Shown in pieces: positions 44,502 to 52,714 of a stretch of 58,948 bases of DNA. The position numbers and the translations under genes are program-made. Origin of the DNA: Allomesorhizobium camelthorni (GTDB lineage Bacteria > Pseudomonadota > Alphaproteobacteria > Rhizobiales > Rhizobiaceae); assembly GCF_011045125.1 (NCBI RefSeq), contig NZ_JAAKZF010000038.1:1-58948 (forward strand), in the 5' to 3' direction. Under the pieces are notes generated by a model. It ran no database searches, was not told the origin of the DNA, and worked only from the letters and a program-made list of their open reading frames with translations. Numbering within the stretch: the stretch's first letter is position 1; each line of letters begins with the position of its first letter.

Positions 44502-44831
44502 GGCGCCAGAAATCTCCGTCGTTTTCTGGCGCCACCATTGGCGGAGGCTTGTTGCTCCGGTTTGCCGGTTTCCACGTCAAGGTTTCATTTGTGTCGTGCA
44601 GGCGAGCGAATTGATCTGACTGCTCGAATACGTCGCGTTCAAACAGAATGACGCGGCGCCGCGGCCTCCCGAGATCGCGTTCCGGCGTCGCGGTTATCGC
44701 CTGGCTTGCCGCATTGTCTGAAACATTGGCGGCCAAATCAGGCATTCGCCTGAAACAACGCGGCCGCAAAACCGCTCCATCGATCAACCGCCTTGGTCCA
44801 CCGGGCCAGGAGCATCACTTGGAGCAGGACC
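44502..44831. other. Intergenic region between CDF-like and RTX genes
   Basis: 330 bases upstream of two divergent genes. It must contain both promoters. No clear operator, RNA gene or ORF with coding character is seen; GGAGCAGGACC before 44832 is the RTX ribosome site. Confidence 0.5.
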
Positions 44832-47702
44832 ATGGCCGTAACGACCGAATACAGTTTCGAAACCGCCACAGAAGAATTCACCGCGAACGGGTTTATTTCC
44901 GGCGACCAGTTTGGCGCCGAGATCATCGGCTTGTCAAATGGCGGATTCGCGGTCGTCTACGGATCAGAACTCGGCGGCCAGGGCCTGCCGCTGGTCACCT
45001 TCTATGATGCAAACTTCAGTCGGGTGGGCCACTTCACCATCCCCTACGAAGACAACTACATCTATATGCAAGGCGATCCCGAAATCATCGAGCTTTCGAA
45101 CGGCAACGTCGCGGTCATTTGGGACGAAGGGGTGGGCGGCGCCAATACGGTTGTCGGCGCGATCGTGAACCCGCTAAACGGAAGTATCGTGCACTCCGAG
45201 TTCCAAGTATCCAATTTCAGTAGCGACGGCGATCCGGAAGCAACGGCGCTTGCCGGCGGCAACTGGGTGGTGGCGACGAGCAGCGGAGCGGCCGTCTATC
45301 TCCAGATAATGAATACGGAGGGCGAACAGGTCAGCGGTCAAATCACAATCAACACCTCGGCGAGCGATCAGTTCGATCCCGCGATCACGGCGCTTAACGA
45401 CGGCGGCTTCGTTGTAACCTATACTGACGCTTTCTCGGGCAATGATGAAGTCTTCGCGCAGATCCACGACTTCAACGGTGACGTCAGGACGCCGGCGTTC
45501 CTGGTGGGCCCCGTGGGTGAGAACAACCAGTCGGCCGTAGCGGCCTTGCAGGACGGGGGATGGGCTGTGGTGTTTTCGGACAGCGGCTGGAGCGGCGACG
45601 GGCTCACCCTCCGGACTTTCGACTCGAACGGCGCCGCGCATAGCAACGTGCTCCGCGTCGACACCAATTCCGGTGCGGTCGAGCAGGATCCGGACATCAC
45701 CGTCCTCGAAAACGGCTTCATCGTCGTCTCATGGACGCAACCCGCTGGCCTCGCCGGCACCAACATTTATGCCCGGCTGTTCGATCCGGATGGCGTTCCG
45801 ATCGCGGTTAACGGGTCCACCGACGCATTCGCCATCACTTCATCCAGCACCAACGACCGCGACGTCTCCATCTCATCCTTCTTCAGCGGCGTGTTCGGGG
45901 CAGTCTGGACGGATTCGGAAAATGATGGAGACGGCGGGCAGATCACCGGCGAGGTCAACCAGATCACTCGCACGACAATCGGGGATGACAATGCCAACAA
46001 TCTGGTTGGCGACGCGCTTTCCGACATCATGTCCGGCGCCGGCGACGCCGACATTCTTAGCGGCCTCGCCGGCAACGACAGTCTGTATGGCGATGCCGGC
46101 GACGACAAGCTTTACGGTGGTGCTGGAAACGACATTCTGATTGGCGGGCTCGGCGCCGACGTGCTCCACGGCGGAGATGGTTTCGATTATGCCAGCTATA
46201 GCGAAGCGGCGGCGGGAGTGACCGCCCGGCTCGACGCGCCTGGCCTCAACACCGGCGAGGCCGCCGGCGACACGTATAATACCATCGAGGGTCTGAGCGG
46301 CAGCAACTTCAACGATATTCTGGCCGGCAACGGGATCGCCAACACTTTGCTGGGCGGGGCCGGCAACGACACGCTTTACGGCGCGGCCGGCGACGACACG
46401 CTGGTCGGCGGGACCGGCAACGACACGCTGGTCGGCGGGGCCGGCAACGACACGCTGGTCGGCGGGGCCGGCAACGACACGCTGGTCGGCAGCGATGGCG
46501 GCAACATACTCAATGGCGGGCTCGGGGCGGACGTGTTCGACGGCGGCGGCGACTTCGACTATGCGAGCTATGCCGGCGCGACGGTGGGCTTGACGGCAGC
46601 GCTCGGCGCGCCCGGCTTCAACACCGGCGAGGCCCTCGGTGACATCTATAATTCCATCGAAGGCCTGATCGGCAGCGCCTTCAACGACGTGCTGGTCGGC
46701 AACGGGATTGCCAACACGCTGCTGGGCGGGGCCGGCAATGACACATTTGACGGCGGCGATGGCAACGACACGCTTGATGGCGGGGCGGGCGCGGACACCA
46801 TGTTCGGCGGCGCCGGCGACGACATCTACATTGTCGCTGCGGCAGGCGACGTCACTACCGAGCATGCCGGCGAAGGCACCGACACGGTGCGCTCCTACAT
46901 CGACTGGGTGCTGGCCAACAATGTCGAGCGGCTGGAACTGCAAGGCGCGGGCAATCTGAACGGTACCGGTAATGCTGACAACAACACGCTGGTCGGCAAC
47001 TCCGGCAACAATTTGCTCAACGGCGGCGCCGGCAACGACTACATGCGCGGCGGCGCCGGCAACGACATCTATATCGTTGCGGCGGCCGGCGATGTGACCG
47101 CCGAAGATCCTGGCCAAGGCACGGACACCGTTCGCTCCTACATCAACTGGACGTTGACCAACAATGTCGAGCGGCTGGAACTACAGGGTTCCTCGAACCT
47201 CAACGGCACCGGCAACGGCTTGAACAACACGCTGGTCGGCAATTCAGGTAACAACAGCCTGAACGGCGGCGACGGCAACGACTACATCGTCGGTGGGGCC
47301 GGCAACGACACGCTTACCGGCGGCGCAGGGAACGATAGGCTGATCGGCGGCGCGGGCAGCGATATCCTCAACGGCGGCACGGGAAATGATACTTTCGACT
47401 TCGATCTGGTTTCCGACAGTCCGGCCGGCCCGGCGTCCCGCGACTCCATTGTCGGCGGCTTCAGCCATGGCTTCGATCATATCGATCTTGCGACCATCGA
47501 CGCCAACACGCTCGCCGGCGGCAACCAGGCGTTCTCTTTCATCGGCAGCGCGGCCTTCTCCGGCGTCGCCGGCCAGCTTCGCTACTCGAACTATAACGGA
47601 ACCGTCATCATCGACGCCGATCTGAACGGCGATTCAACGGCCGACATGCAGATCCTGGTCGCCGGCACCAACTTCATGACCGGCACCGACTTCATTCTCT
47701 GA
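44832..47702 (+). CDS. RTX (hemolysin-type calcium-binding) secreted protein
   Basis: 956 aa, no N-terminal signal peptide. Residues about 1-380 form repeated units with LSNGGFAVVYGSE / DGGFVVTYTD / DGGWAVVFSD, a beta-propeller-like module. From about 385 on, many GGxGxDxLxG nonapeptides (GGAGNDTLVGG, GGDGNDTLDGG) form calcium-binding beta-rolls. They are broken by two copies each of a DFDYASY...EALGD-type spacer and a TDTVRSYI.W.L.NNVERLELQG spacer. The C-terminus (FMTGTDFIL) fits an uncleaved type I secretion signal. The start has GGAGCAGGACC upstream. No HlyB/HlyD genes are in the window, so the exporter is elsewhere. A decayed relative lies at 56990-57325. Confidence 0.92.
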   Translation: MAVTTEYSFETATEEFTANGFISGDQFGAEIIGLSNGGFAVVYGSELGGQGLPLVTFYDANFSRVGHFTIPYEDNYIYMQGDPEIIELSNGNVAVIWDEGVGGANTVVGAIVNPLNGSIVHSEFQVSNFSSDGDPEATALAGGNWVVATSSGAAVYLQIMNTEGEQVSGQITINTSASDQFDPAITALNDGGFVVTYTDAFSGNDEVFAQIHDFNGDVRTPAFLVGPVGENNQSAVAALQDGGWAVVFSDSGWSGDGLTLRTFDSNGAAHSNVLRVDTNSGAVEQDPDITVLENGFIVVSWTQPAGLAGTNIYARLFDPDGVPIAVNGSTDAFAITSSSTNDRDVSISSFFSGVFGAVWTDSENDGDGGQITGEVNQITRTTIGDDNANNLVGDALSDIMSGAGDADILSGLAGNDSLYGDAGDDKLYGGAGNDILIGGLGADVLHGGDGFDYASYSEAAAGVTARLDAPGLNTGEAAGDTYNTIEGLSGSNFNDILAGNGIANTLLGGAGNDTLYGAAGDDTLVGGTGNDTLVGGAGNDTLVGGAGNDTLVGSDGGNILNGGLGADVFDGGGDFDYASYAGATVGLTAALGAPGFNTGEALGDIYNSIEGLIGSAFNDVLVGNGIANTLLGGAGNDTFDGGDGNDTLDGGAGADTMFGGAGDDIYIVAAAGDVTTEHAGEGTDTVRSYIDWVLANNVERLELQGAGNLNGTGNADNNTLVGNSGNNLLNGGAGNDYMRGGAGNDIYIVAAAGDVTAEDPGQGTDTVRSYINWTLTNNVERLELQGSSNLNGTGNGLNNTLVGNSGNNSLNGGDGNDYIVGGAGNDTLTGGAGNDRLIGGAGSDILNGGTGNDTFDFDLVSDSPAGPASRDSIVGGFSHGFDHIDLATIDANTLAGGNQAFSFIGSAAFSGVAGQLRYSNYNGTVIIDADLNGDSTADMQILVAGTNFMTGTDFIL
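46395..46490 (+). repeat. 27-base tandem repeat inside the RTX gene
   Basis: The unit containing GACACGCTGGTCGGCGGG recurs at 46395, 46422, 46449 and 46476, an exact 27-base period encoding TLVGGAGND. The near identity of copies suggests recent slippage expansion of the calcium-binding region. Confidence 0.9.
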
Positions 47703-47739
47703 GCCGCAACCGGGAAGGTTCACAGGATCAAACACAAAA

Positions 47740-47765
47740 GCCCGCGCCTCCGGGGAGACGCGGGC
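47740..47765. terminator. Hairpin downstream of the RTX gene
   Basis: A 7-bp perfect stem GCCCGCG / CGCGGGC (47740-47746 with 47759-47765) extends inward through CTCC-GG-GGAG. It is 38 bases after the RTX stop, with no U-tract, so it is a likely but not certain terminator. Confidence 0.6.
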
Positions 47766-47832
47766 GAGCTTCGAGAAAGTTGCCGGACCGGCGCCAAGGG
47801 GTTGGCGGCGATGCGAAAAAAATCGGCGTGTA

Positions 47833-47859
47833 TGTCACATTGGCAGATCCTGTCTCGTC
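47833..47859 (+). promoter_or_regulatory. ECF41-type promoter
   Basis: TGTCACA (47833-47839) and CGTC (47856-47859) are separated by exactly 16 bases, which is the reported ECF41 target promoter (TGTCACA-N16-CGTC). It lies about 32 bases upstream of the AhpD-like gene, which is co-transcribed with the ECF41 sigma gene, so autoregulation is expected. Confidence 0.8.
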
Positions 47860-47891
47860 ATGATGTCGTAACCAACAGAAGGAAACGAACC

Positions 47892-48365
47892 ATGACTGCC
47901 AAACTTGATCCCTTCGCCGCCGCCCCCTCGCTCATGAAGAGCTGGATGGGTACGTCGCTCGCCATCCATTCGAGCCTAGAACCTAGCCTCATCGGGCTTG
48001 TCGAGATCCGCGCATCCCAGATCAACGGCTGCGCCAACTGCCTCAACATGCATACAGTGGATGCCCGCAAGAAAGGCGAGACCGAACAGCGCATCTACCT
48101 GCTGTCGGCCTGGCGCGAGGCGCCTTGCTATAGCGACCGCGAACGCGCCGCGCTCGGCTGGACCGAGGCTCTGACGCGGCTCTCCGAAGGGCATACGCAC
48201 CAAAGCGCCTATGAAGCCCTGAAGGGGGAGTTTTCGGAAGAGGAACAGGTGAAGCTCACGCTGATGATCAACATCATCAACGGCTGGAACCGGCTCGCGG
48301 TCGGCTTCGGGCTGTTCGTTGATCCGGCGGCCGCGAAGGCCATTCAGGCCAAGGTAGCGGCCTGA
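47892..48365 (+). CDS. Carboxymuconolactone decarboxylase/AhpD-family protein (ECF41 partner)
   Basis: 157 aa, all-helical AhpD-like fold. The redox motif is GCANCLNMHT (C47, C50, H54), and QSAYEALKGEFSEEEQVKLTLMINIINGWNRLAVGFG follows. Such CMD proteins are the usual neighbours of ECF41 sigma factors and are their main target. A GAAGGAAAC lies before the ATG at 47892, which itself follows the ECF41 promoter; the longer upstream frame is not needed. The stop overlaps the sigma gene by one base (TGATG). Probably a peroxidase- or alkylhydroperoxidase-like activity in the cytoplasm; the substrate is unknown. Confidence 0.93.
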   Translation: MTAKLDPFAAAPSLMKSWMGTSLAIHSSLEPSLIGLVEIRASQINGCANCLNMHTVDARKKGETEQRIYLLSAWREAPCYSDRERAALGWTEALTRLSEGHTHQSAYEALKGEFSEEEQVKLTLMINIINGWNRLAVGFGLFVDPAAAKAIQAKVAA

Positions 48366-49222
48366 TGCCGGAGGCCGGGCACGCGGACGCGGCGGCGAGC
48401 TTCGACCCGCTGCGTCCAAAGCTCATGCGCGTCGCCTACCGCATGCTGGGCTCCGTAGCCGACGCCGAGGACGTTGTACAGGAGGCCTTCATCCGCTGGA
48501 TGGGGGCCGGCCGCAGCGAGGTGCGTGAGCCCGAGGCGTTCCTGCGCCGTACCGTCACGCGGCTCTGCCTCGATCAGCTCAAATCAGCGCGCCGCCAGCG
48601 CGAGACCTATGTCGGTCCCTGGCTTCCCGATCCCGTCGTGGAAGAGGAGGAAGAGGAAGACGTCACCTTGCCGCTGATGCTTGCGCTGGAGCGCCTTTCT
48701 CCGCTCGAGCGGGCGGCCTTCCTGCTGCACGATGTGTTCGGGCTGGGTTTCGAGGAAGTCGCGGCGAGCATCCAGCGTGACCCGGCTGCGTGCCGCCAAC
48801 TCGCTGCCCGCGCACGCATTCATGTGCGCGAGGCGAGGCCTCGCTTCCAGGTGGAAAAACAACGAGGCATCGAGCTTGCCGGAGCATTCTTTGCCGCCTC
48901 GCGAAGCGGCGATATGAAGGCGCTCGGTGCGATGTTGGCGGCCGATGTCAGTGTCCATGCCGACGGTGGCGGCAAGCGTCCAGCGGCCATGCAGCCGATC
49001 TTCGGCTTTGATGCCGTGATGAAGGTGCACGAAAATCTGGCGGCCCTGTTCCGGAAGGATGGCTCGAAGCTCATCCGGACCGGATTCGTGAACGGACTAC
49101 CCGGTTTCATCACGCTCGAGGCCGATGATGAACTGCAGACGACCGCGCTCGAAATCGAGGACGGGAAGGTTGTGGCAATCTATGTGATGCGGAACCCCGA
49201 CAAGCTGAGGCATCTGCATTAG
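48365..49222 (+). CDS. ECF41-family RNA polymerase sigma factor
   Basis: 285 aa. Sigma region 2 (about 12-80: LMRVAYRMLGSVADAEDVVQEAFIRW) and region 4 (about 108-158: LSPLERAAFLLHDVFGLGFEEVAASIQRDPAACRQLAARAR) are followed by a SnoaL-like C-terminal extension of about 120 aa. The ECF41 hallmarks are visible: WLPDP (86-90, usual WLPEP) between the sigma regions, DGGGK (200-204) and NPDKL (277-281). There is no membrane anti-sigma factor; in this group the extension itself controls activity. It is coupled to the AhpD-like gene and very likely drives the promoter at 47833-47859. Confidence 0.95.
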   Translation: MPEAGHADAAASFDPLRPKLMRVAYRMLGSVADAEDVVQEAFIRWMGAGRSEVREPEAFLRRTVTRLCLDQLKSARRQRETYVGPWLPDPVVEEEEEEDVTLPLMLALERLSPLERAAFLLHDVFGLGFEEVAASIQRDPAACRQLAARARIHVREARPRFQVEKQRGIELAGAFFAASRSGDMKALGAMLAADVSVHADGGGKRPAAMQPIFGFDAVMKVHENLAALFRKDGSKLIRTGFVNGLPGFITLEADDELQTTALEIEDGKVVAIYVMRNPDKLRHLH

Positions 49223-49254
49223 ATTCAACCCGCTGGCAGATTCAACCCGCTGGC
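49221..49254 (+). repeat. 17-base tandem direct repeat
   Basis: AGATTCAACCCGCTGGC occurs twice head to tail (49221-49237 and 49238-49254), beginning at the sigma-factor stop codon. It marks the junction with the decayed cytochrome fragment, consistent with a recombination or slippage point. Confidence 0.8.
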
Positions 49255-49259
49255 GTGTA

Positions 49260-49530
49260 ACCGGGCGCTCTCAGGCAGAGGCAACGCGCTGTGTACACAA
49301 TGCCATACCGAAACGGCTCCCGCGCGCTTTCCAGCTTCGATCCGAGCGGCGCGTTCGACACAGCTGCGCATACTCATCATCCCGACGGCTCGGCCGGTGC
49401 GCTTTGCATCAACTGTCACATGCCGAAGCGCACCTATATGAAAGTGGACCCGCGATGCGACCATTCCTTCGTGGTCCCTCGTCGTTCCATACGGCTGCGG
49501 CATCATCGCGGTCCGGGTGTCGACGCGGAG
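49260..49530 (+). pseudogene. Fragment of a multiheme cytochrome c (TPR/cytochrome-type), frameshifted
   Basis: Two CxxCH heme motifs can be read in different frames: CTQCH (RGNALCTQCHTE, 49292-49306) and CINCH (SAGALCINCHMPKRTYM, frame of 49291). The downstream stretch VDPRCDHSFVVPR resembles the DHSFRVPRPD motif of TPR-containing cytochrome c family proteins. The reading frame changes between 49306 and 49351, and neither end is present. This is a remnant of a much longer gene. The 82-codon ORF starting GTG at 49291 is therefore not regarded as a functional gene. Confidence 0.7.
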
Positions 49531-49535
49531 CGCCG

Positions 49536-49549
49536 TTGATCCAGATCAA
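49536..49549 (+). promoter_or_regulatory. FNR/FixK/Anr box upstream of the DUF3604 operon
   Basis: TTGAT-CCAG-ATCAA is a perfect match to the FNR-family consensus TTGAT-N4-ATCAA. Its centre (49542.5) would be at -41.5 from a start near 49584, and an AATGCT that could serve as -10 lies at 49573-49578; the DUF3604 ATG follows at 49604. This is the arrangement of a class II activated, low-oxygen promoter. Confidence 0.8.
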
Positions 49550-49603
49550 AGAACAAGACGCGCTTGTCGACGAATGCTACCGTTGGCGGAAAGGGAGGAG
49601 ACA

Positions 49604-51559
49604 ATGAGGAAAATACGCGCAGCTTCGATTTTGGCTGGGGTCGCCGCCTTCGGTATTGCCGGGCCTGGGCTTGGGCGGCCAGCCGCCGCCCAAGAAACCA
49701 CCGATGTCGGCACGCTGACGCCTGAAAAGGCCGGGAAAGCGCATCCGAGCAAGCCACTCTATTCGCCGTATGCGGGGCGCAACTTTCCGACCCGGCCGCT
49801 GTTCGGCGACACCCACCTCCACACCGGAGCCTCGTTCGACGCCGGCGCTTTCGGCGCGCGACTGACGCCTCGCGACGCCTACCGCTTCGCCCGCGGCGAG
49901 GAGATCACGGCGTCGAGCGGTCAACCGGTCAAGCTGTCGCGGCCACTCGATTTTCTCGTGGTGGCCGACCATTCGGATAACATGGGTATGTTTCCCGACC
50001 TCTTCGCCGGAAAGCCGGATGTCATCGCCGATCCGCAGGCGAAGACCTGGTACGAGGAGATCAAGGCCGGACAAGGCGGCAAGGCTGCACTCGAAATCAT
50101 CTTTAGCTTCGGCAAGGGAACGCTGCCGAAGTCGATGATCTACGGGCCGGACACGCGCCCCTACAAGAACGCGTGGCAGGACACGGTGAAGGCGGCTGAG
50201 GAATACAACGACCCGGGCCGGTTCACCGCCTTCATCGGCTATGAATGGACGTCGAATACCGCCGGCAACAACCTGCACCGCAACGTCATCTTCCGCGACA
50301 ACGCCGACAAGGCCGACCAGGTCGTGCCCTACACGACGCTGAAGCCGCTCGGCAGCGACAACCCGCGCGACTTGTGGAAGTGGATGCAGGCCTATGAGGA
50401 CAAGACCGGCGGCAGCGTGCTGGCGATCGCGCATAACGGCAATCTGTCCAACGGGCGCATGTTTCCGCTGATCGAATCCTTCACCGACAAGCCGGTGGAC
50501 ACCGAATATGTCGAGCAGCGCGCCAGGTGGGAACGGCTCTACGAGACGACCCAGACCAAGGGCGACGGCGAGGCGCATCCGCTGCTGTCGCCGAACGACG
50601 AGTTCGCGGATTTCGAGACGTGGGATTTCGGCAACCTCGACGCCAGCGTGCCGAAAACGCCCGACATGCTGGAATTTGAATATACGCGCGCGGCGCTGAA
50701 GAACGGCCTCAAGCTCGAAGCCGGGCTTGGCACGAACCCCTACAAGTTCGGGCTGGTCGGCAGTTCCGACGCGCATACGGGCCTTGCGGCCATGGAAGAA
50801 GAAAACTTCTTCGGCAAGACAACGCCGCAGGAGCCAAGCCCGGAGCGTCTGACGGCGACGTTCGTCAAGGACGCCAAGACCAATATCACGGTGATGGACT
50901 GGGAGGTCGGCGCGTCGGGTTACGCCGCCGTCTGGGCGGCGGAGAACACCCGCGAGTCGCTGTGGGACGCCATGCAGCGCAAGGAGACTTACGGCACGAC
51001 GGGACCGCGCATGGCCGTGCGCTTCTTCGGCGGCTGGGATTTCGAGCCGGCCGACGCCGAGACCCGCAATCCCGGCGCGATCGGCTACGGCAAGGGCGTG
51101 CCGATGGGCGGCGACCTGACGGCGGCGCCCGAAGGCAAGGCGCCGACGTTCCTGGTGGCGGCGCTGAAGGACCCGATCGGGGCCAATCTCGACCGCTACC
51201 AGATCGTCAAGGGCTGGCTCGACGATAAGGGCGAAACCCATGAGCAGGTCTACGATGTGGCGTGGGGCGGCGACCGCAAGCCTGGCGCCGACGGCAAGGT
51301 GCCGTCGGTCGGCAGCACGGTCGATATCGAGAACGCGACATGGACCAACACGATCGGCGCGCCGGAGCTGATCGCGGTGTGGAAGGACCCGGACTTCGAT
51401 CCGAAGCTGAAGGCCTTCTATTACGGGCGCGTCATCGAAATCCCGACGCCGCGCTGGACGGCCTATGACGCCAAACGGTTCGGGACGAAGCCGCTGGAAG
51501 GCACGCGCATGACCGTCACCGAACGCGCCTATACTTCGCCCATCTGGTACACGCCGTAA
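49604..51559 (+). CDS. DUF3604 protein (exported PHP-like putative metallohydrolase)
   Basis: 651 aa with a signal peptide (about 1-29, ending RPAAAQ) and a DUF3604 body. Probable metal-binding clusters spaced as in PHP-like folds: GDTHLHTGASFDAG, VVADHSDNMGMF, VLAIAHNGNLSNGRMF and GLVGSSDAHTGL. The reaction is not known; family members are exported and often lie with PPIase and HupE-type genes. AAGGGAGGAG precedes the ATG at 49604; the frame is open 29 codons upstream. It is the first intact gene under the FNR box. Confidence 0.92.
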   Translation: MRKIRAASILAGVAAFGIAGPGLGRPAAAQETTDVGTLTPEKAGKAHPSKPLYSPYAGRNFPTRPLFGDTHLHTGASFDAGAFGARLTPRDAYRFARGEEITASSGQPVKLSRPLDFLVVADHSDNMGMFPDLFAGKPDVIADPQAKTWYEEIKAGQGGKAALEIIFSFGKGTLPKSMIYGPDTRPYKNAWQDTVKAAEEYNDPGRFTAFIGYEWTSNTAGNNLHRNVIFRDNADKADQVVPYTTLKPLGSDNPRDLWKWMQAYEDKTGGSVLAIAHNGNLSNGRMFPLIESFTDKPVDTEYVEQRARWERLYETTQTKGDGEAHPLLSPNDEFADFETWDFGNLDASVPKTPDMLEFEYTRAALKNGLKLEAGLGTNPYKFGLVGSSDAHTGLAAMEEENFFGKTTPQEPSPERLTATFVKDAKTNITVMDWEVGASGYAAVWAAENTRESLWDAMQRKETYGTTGPRMAVRFFGGWDFEPADAETRNPGAIGYGKGVPMGGDLTAAPEGKAPTFLVAALKDPIGANLDRYQIVKGWLDDKGETHEQVYDVAWGGDRKPGADGKVPSVGSTVDIENATWTNTIGAPELIAVWKDPDFDPKLKAFYYGRVIEIPTPRWTAYDAKRFGTKPLEGTRMTVTERAYTSPIWYTP

Positions 51560-51608
51560 AGGTCTTTACGCAAACGCGTGAGAACAAGGACGCCCGGACA
51601 AGGCGCGC

Positions 51609-52136
51609 ATGACCCGGACCGGCGTGGTCGATGTCGAACTGACCTATGACGGAAAGACGGTGTCGGCGATCGGGAAGAACCTCAACGTCTATACGAAGAT
51701 CCCCCTAGAGGGCTCGGTCGACGATATGATCGATACGCTCCGCTCCGCTTATGGCGTCGAAGCGCCGGCCGCCGACCTTCTGTCGGCCAACGCCTTCGCG
51801 ATCATGATGGAGAACGTCACTGCGGGCAAGGACCTCGGAAGCGGTGTGATTGGTGGCGAGGTCTGCAACCACCTGGCCTTCCGCACCAAGGACACCGACT
51901 GGGAGATCTGGATCGCCGATGGCGACGCGCCCCGTCCCTGCCGTTTCACCATCACCAGCAGGATGATGGCCATGGCGCCTTCCTACACGGTACAGATTTC
52001 CGATTGGAAGGTCGGCGAGGGCGTAGCCGCTGACGATTTCCAGCTGGAGACGGGAGATGCCAAGGAAGTGAAGATTGAGGAGATGCCCGGGCTGGACGAT
52101 GTCGCCGGCCTGCTTGAAGAAGGAGATGCACAATGA
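51609..52136 (+). CDS. DUF2092-family protein, N-terminally truncated
   Basis: 175 aa corresponding to the C-terminal two thirds of DUF2092 proteins: VDVELTYDGKTVSAIGKNLNVYTKI, VGSGVIGGEVCNHLAFRTKDTDWEIWI-like core, and RPCRFTITSRMM. Full-length relatives carry a signal peptide and about 80 more residues. Here an in-frame stop at 51579-51581 lies only nine codons before the ATG, and the intervening codons (GRPDKAR) still look like family sequence. This suggests a 5' deletion rather than a short native form. Without its signal it would be cytoplasmic. It may be a decaying gene. It overlaps the next gene by 4 bases. Confidence 0.7.
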   Translation: MTRTGVVDVELTYDGKTVSAIGKNLNVYTKIPLEGSVDDMIDTLRSAYGVEAPAADLLSANAFAIMMENVTAGKDLGSGVIGGEVCNHLAFRTKDTDWEIWIADGDAPRPCRFTITSRMMAMAPSYTVQISDWKVGEGVAADDFQLETGDAKEVKIEEMPGLDDVAGLLEEGDAQ

Positions 52137-52456
52137 GGTCGTCCACCAAGGCAATAATCGCATCACTTGCGCTGTTGTTCGGCGGCTCGGACCTCCACAT
52201 CGCCGACTGGCGGGTGGGCATGGGCTTCTTTAACCTGGTCTCCGATGCCGAAGCGCGCGTTGGGCGTCCGGCAACGCCGGGCAGCGTTGCGGGCGTCGCC
52301 CGCAGGACCACGCGCTGCGTGATCCGCCGCGGCGCCTATATCGGCGCCATTCCCACAGGCTGTCCGTACGGCAGCTACTACGGCTACAATCTCTACTACT
52401 GCGGTGGCGTCTATTATCAGAAGTCGGGCGGCGGATATGTCGTCGTCTATTTCTAA
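52133..52456 (+). CDS. Small exported Tyr/Gly-rich protein, function unknown
   Basis: 107 aa. The N-terminal hydrophobic stretch (AIIASLALLFGGSDLHIA) may be a signal peptide. The mature end is rich in Tyr/Gly/Cys: TRCVIRRGAYIGAIPTGCPYGSYYGYNLYYCGGVYYQ, resembling small periplasmic proteins that lie next to DUF2092 and DUF3604 genes. Three Cys residues could pair. The ATG overlaps the DUF2092 stop (ATGA), so it is translated with that gene. No enzymatic motif is seen. Confidence 0.8.
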   Translation: MRSSTKAIIASLALLFGGSDLHIADWRVGMGFFNLVSDAEARVGRPATPGSVAGVARRTTRCVIRRGAYIGAIPTGCPYGSYYGYNLYYCGGVYYQKSGGGYVVVYF

Positions 52457-52714
52457 GCAATGATGCTTGGAAGCATTGCGAGGGAGCCGCCTGCGTGTTG
52501 TGGGTCGCGACCGGGCAATAGCGCCGGAAGCGGCGGCGAGCGACTCAACGCTGGAGGACGAGCGATGGACCCGGCCAGATATTTTGAAAGATAGTTCCAG
52601 AGCTACTGCGATTCGGAGCGTTCGCAATGGCTGAAAGAGTCCATGAAGGCCGAATTCAGGATGGCGGCCCTACGAAGCCTTCAACGAGGGCATGTCTTTC
52701 GAGAAGAACGGAGG

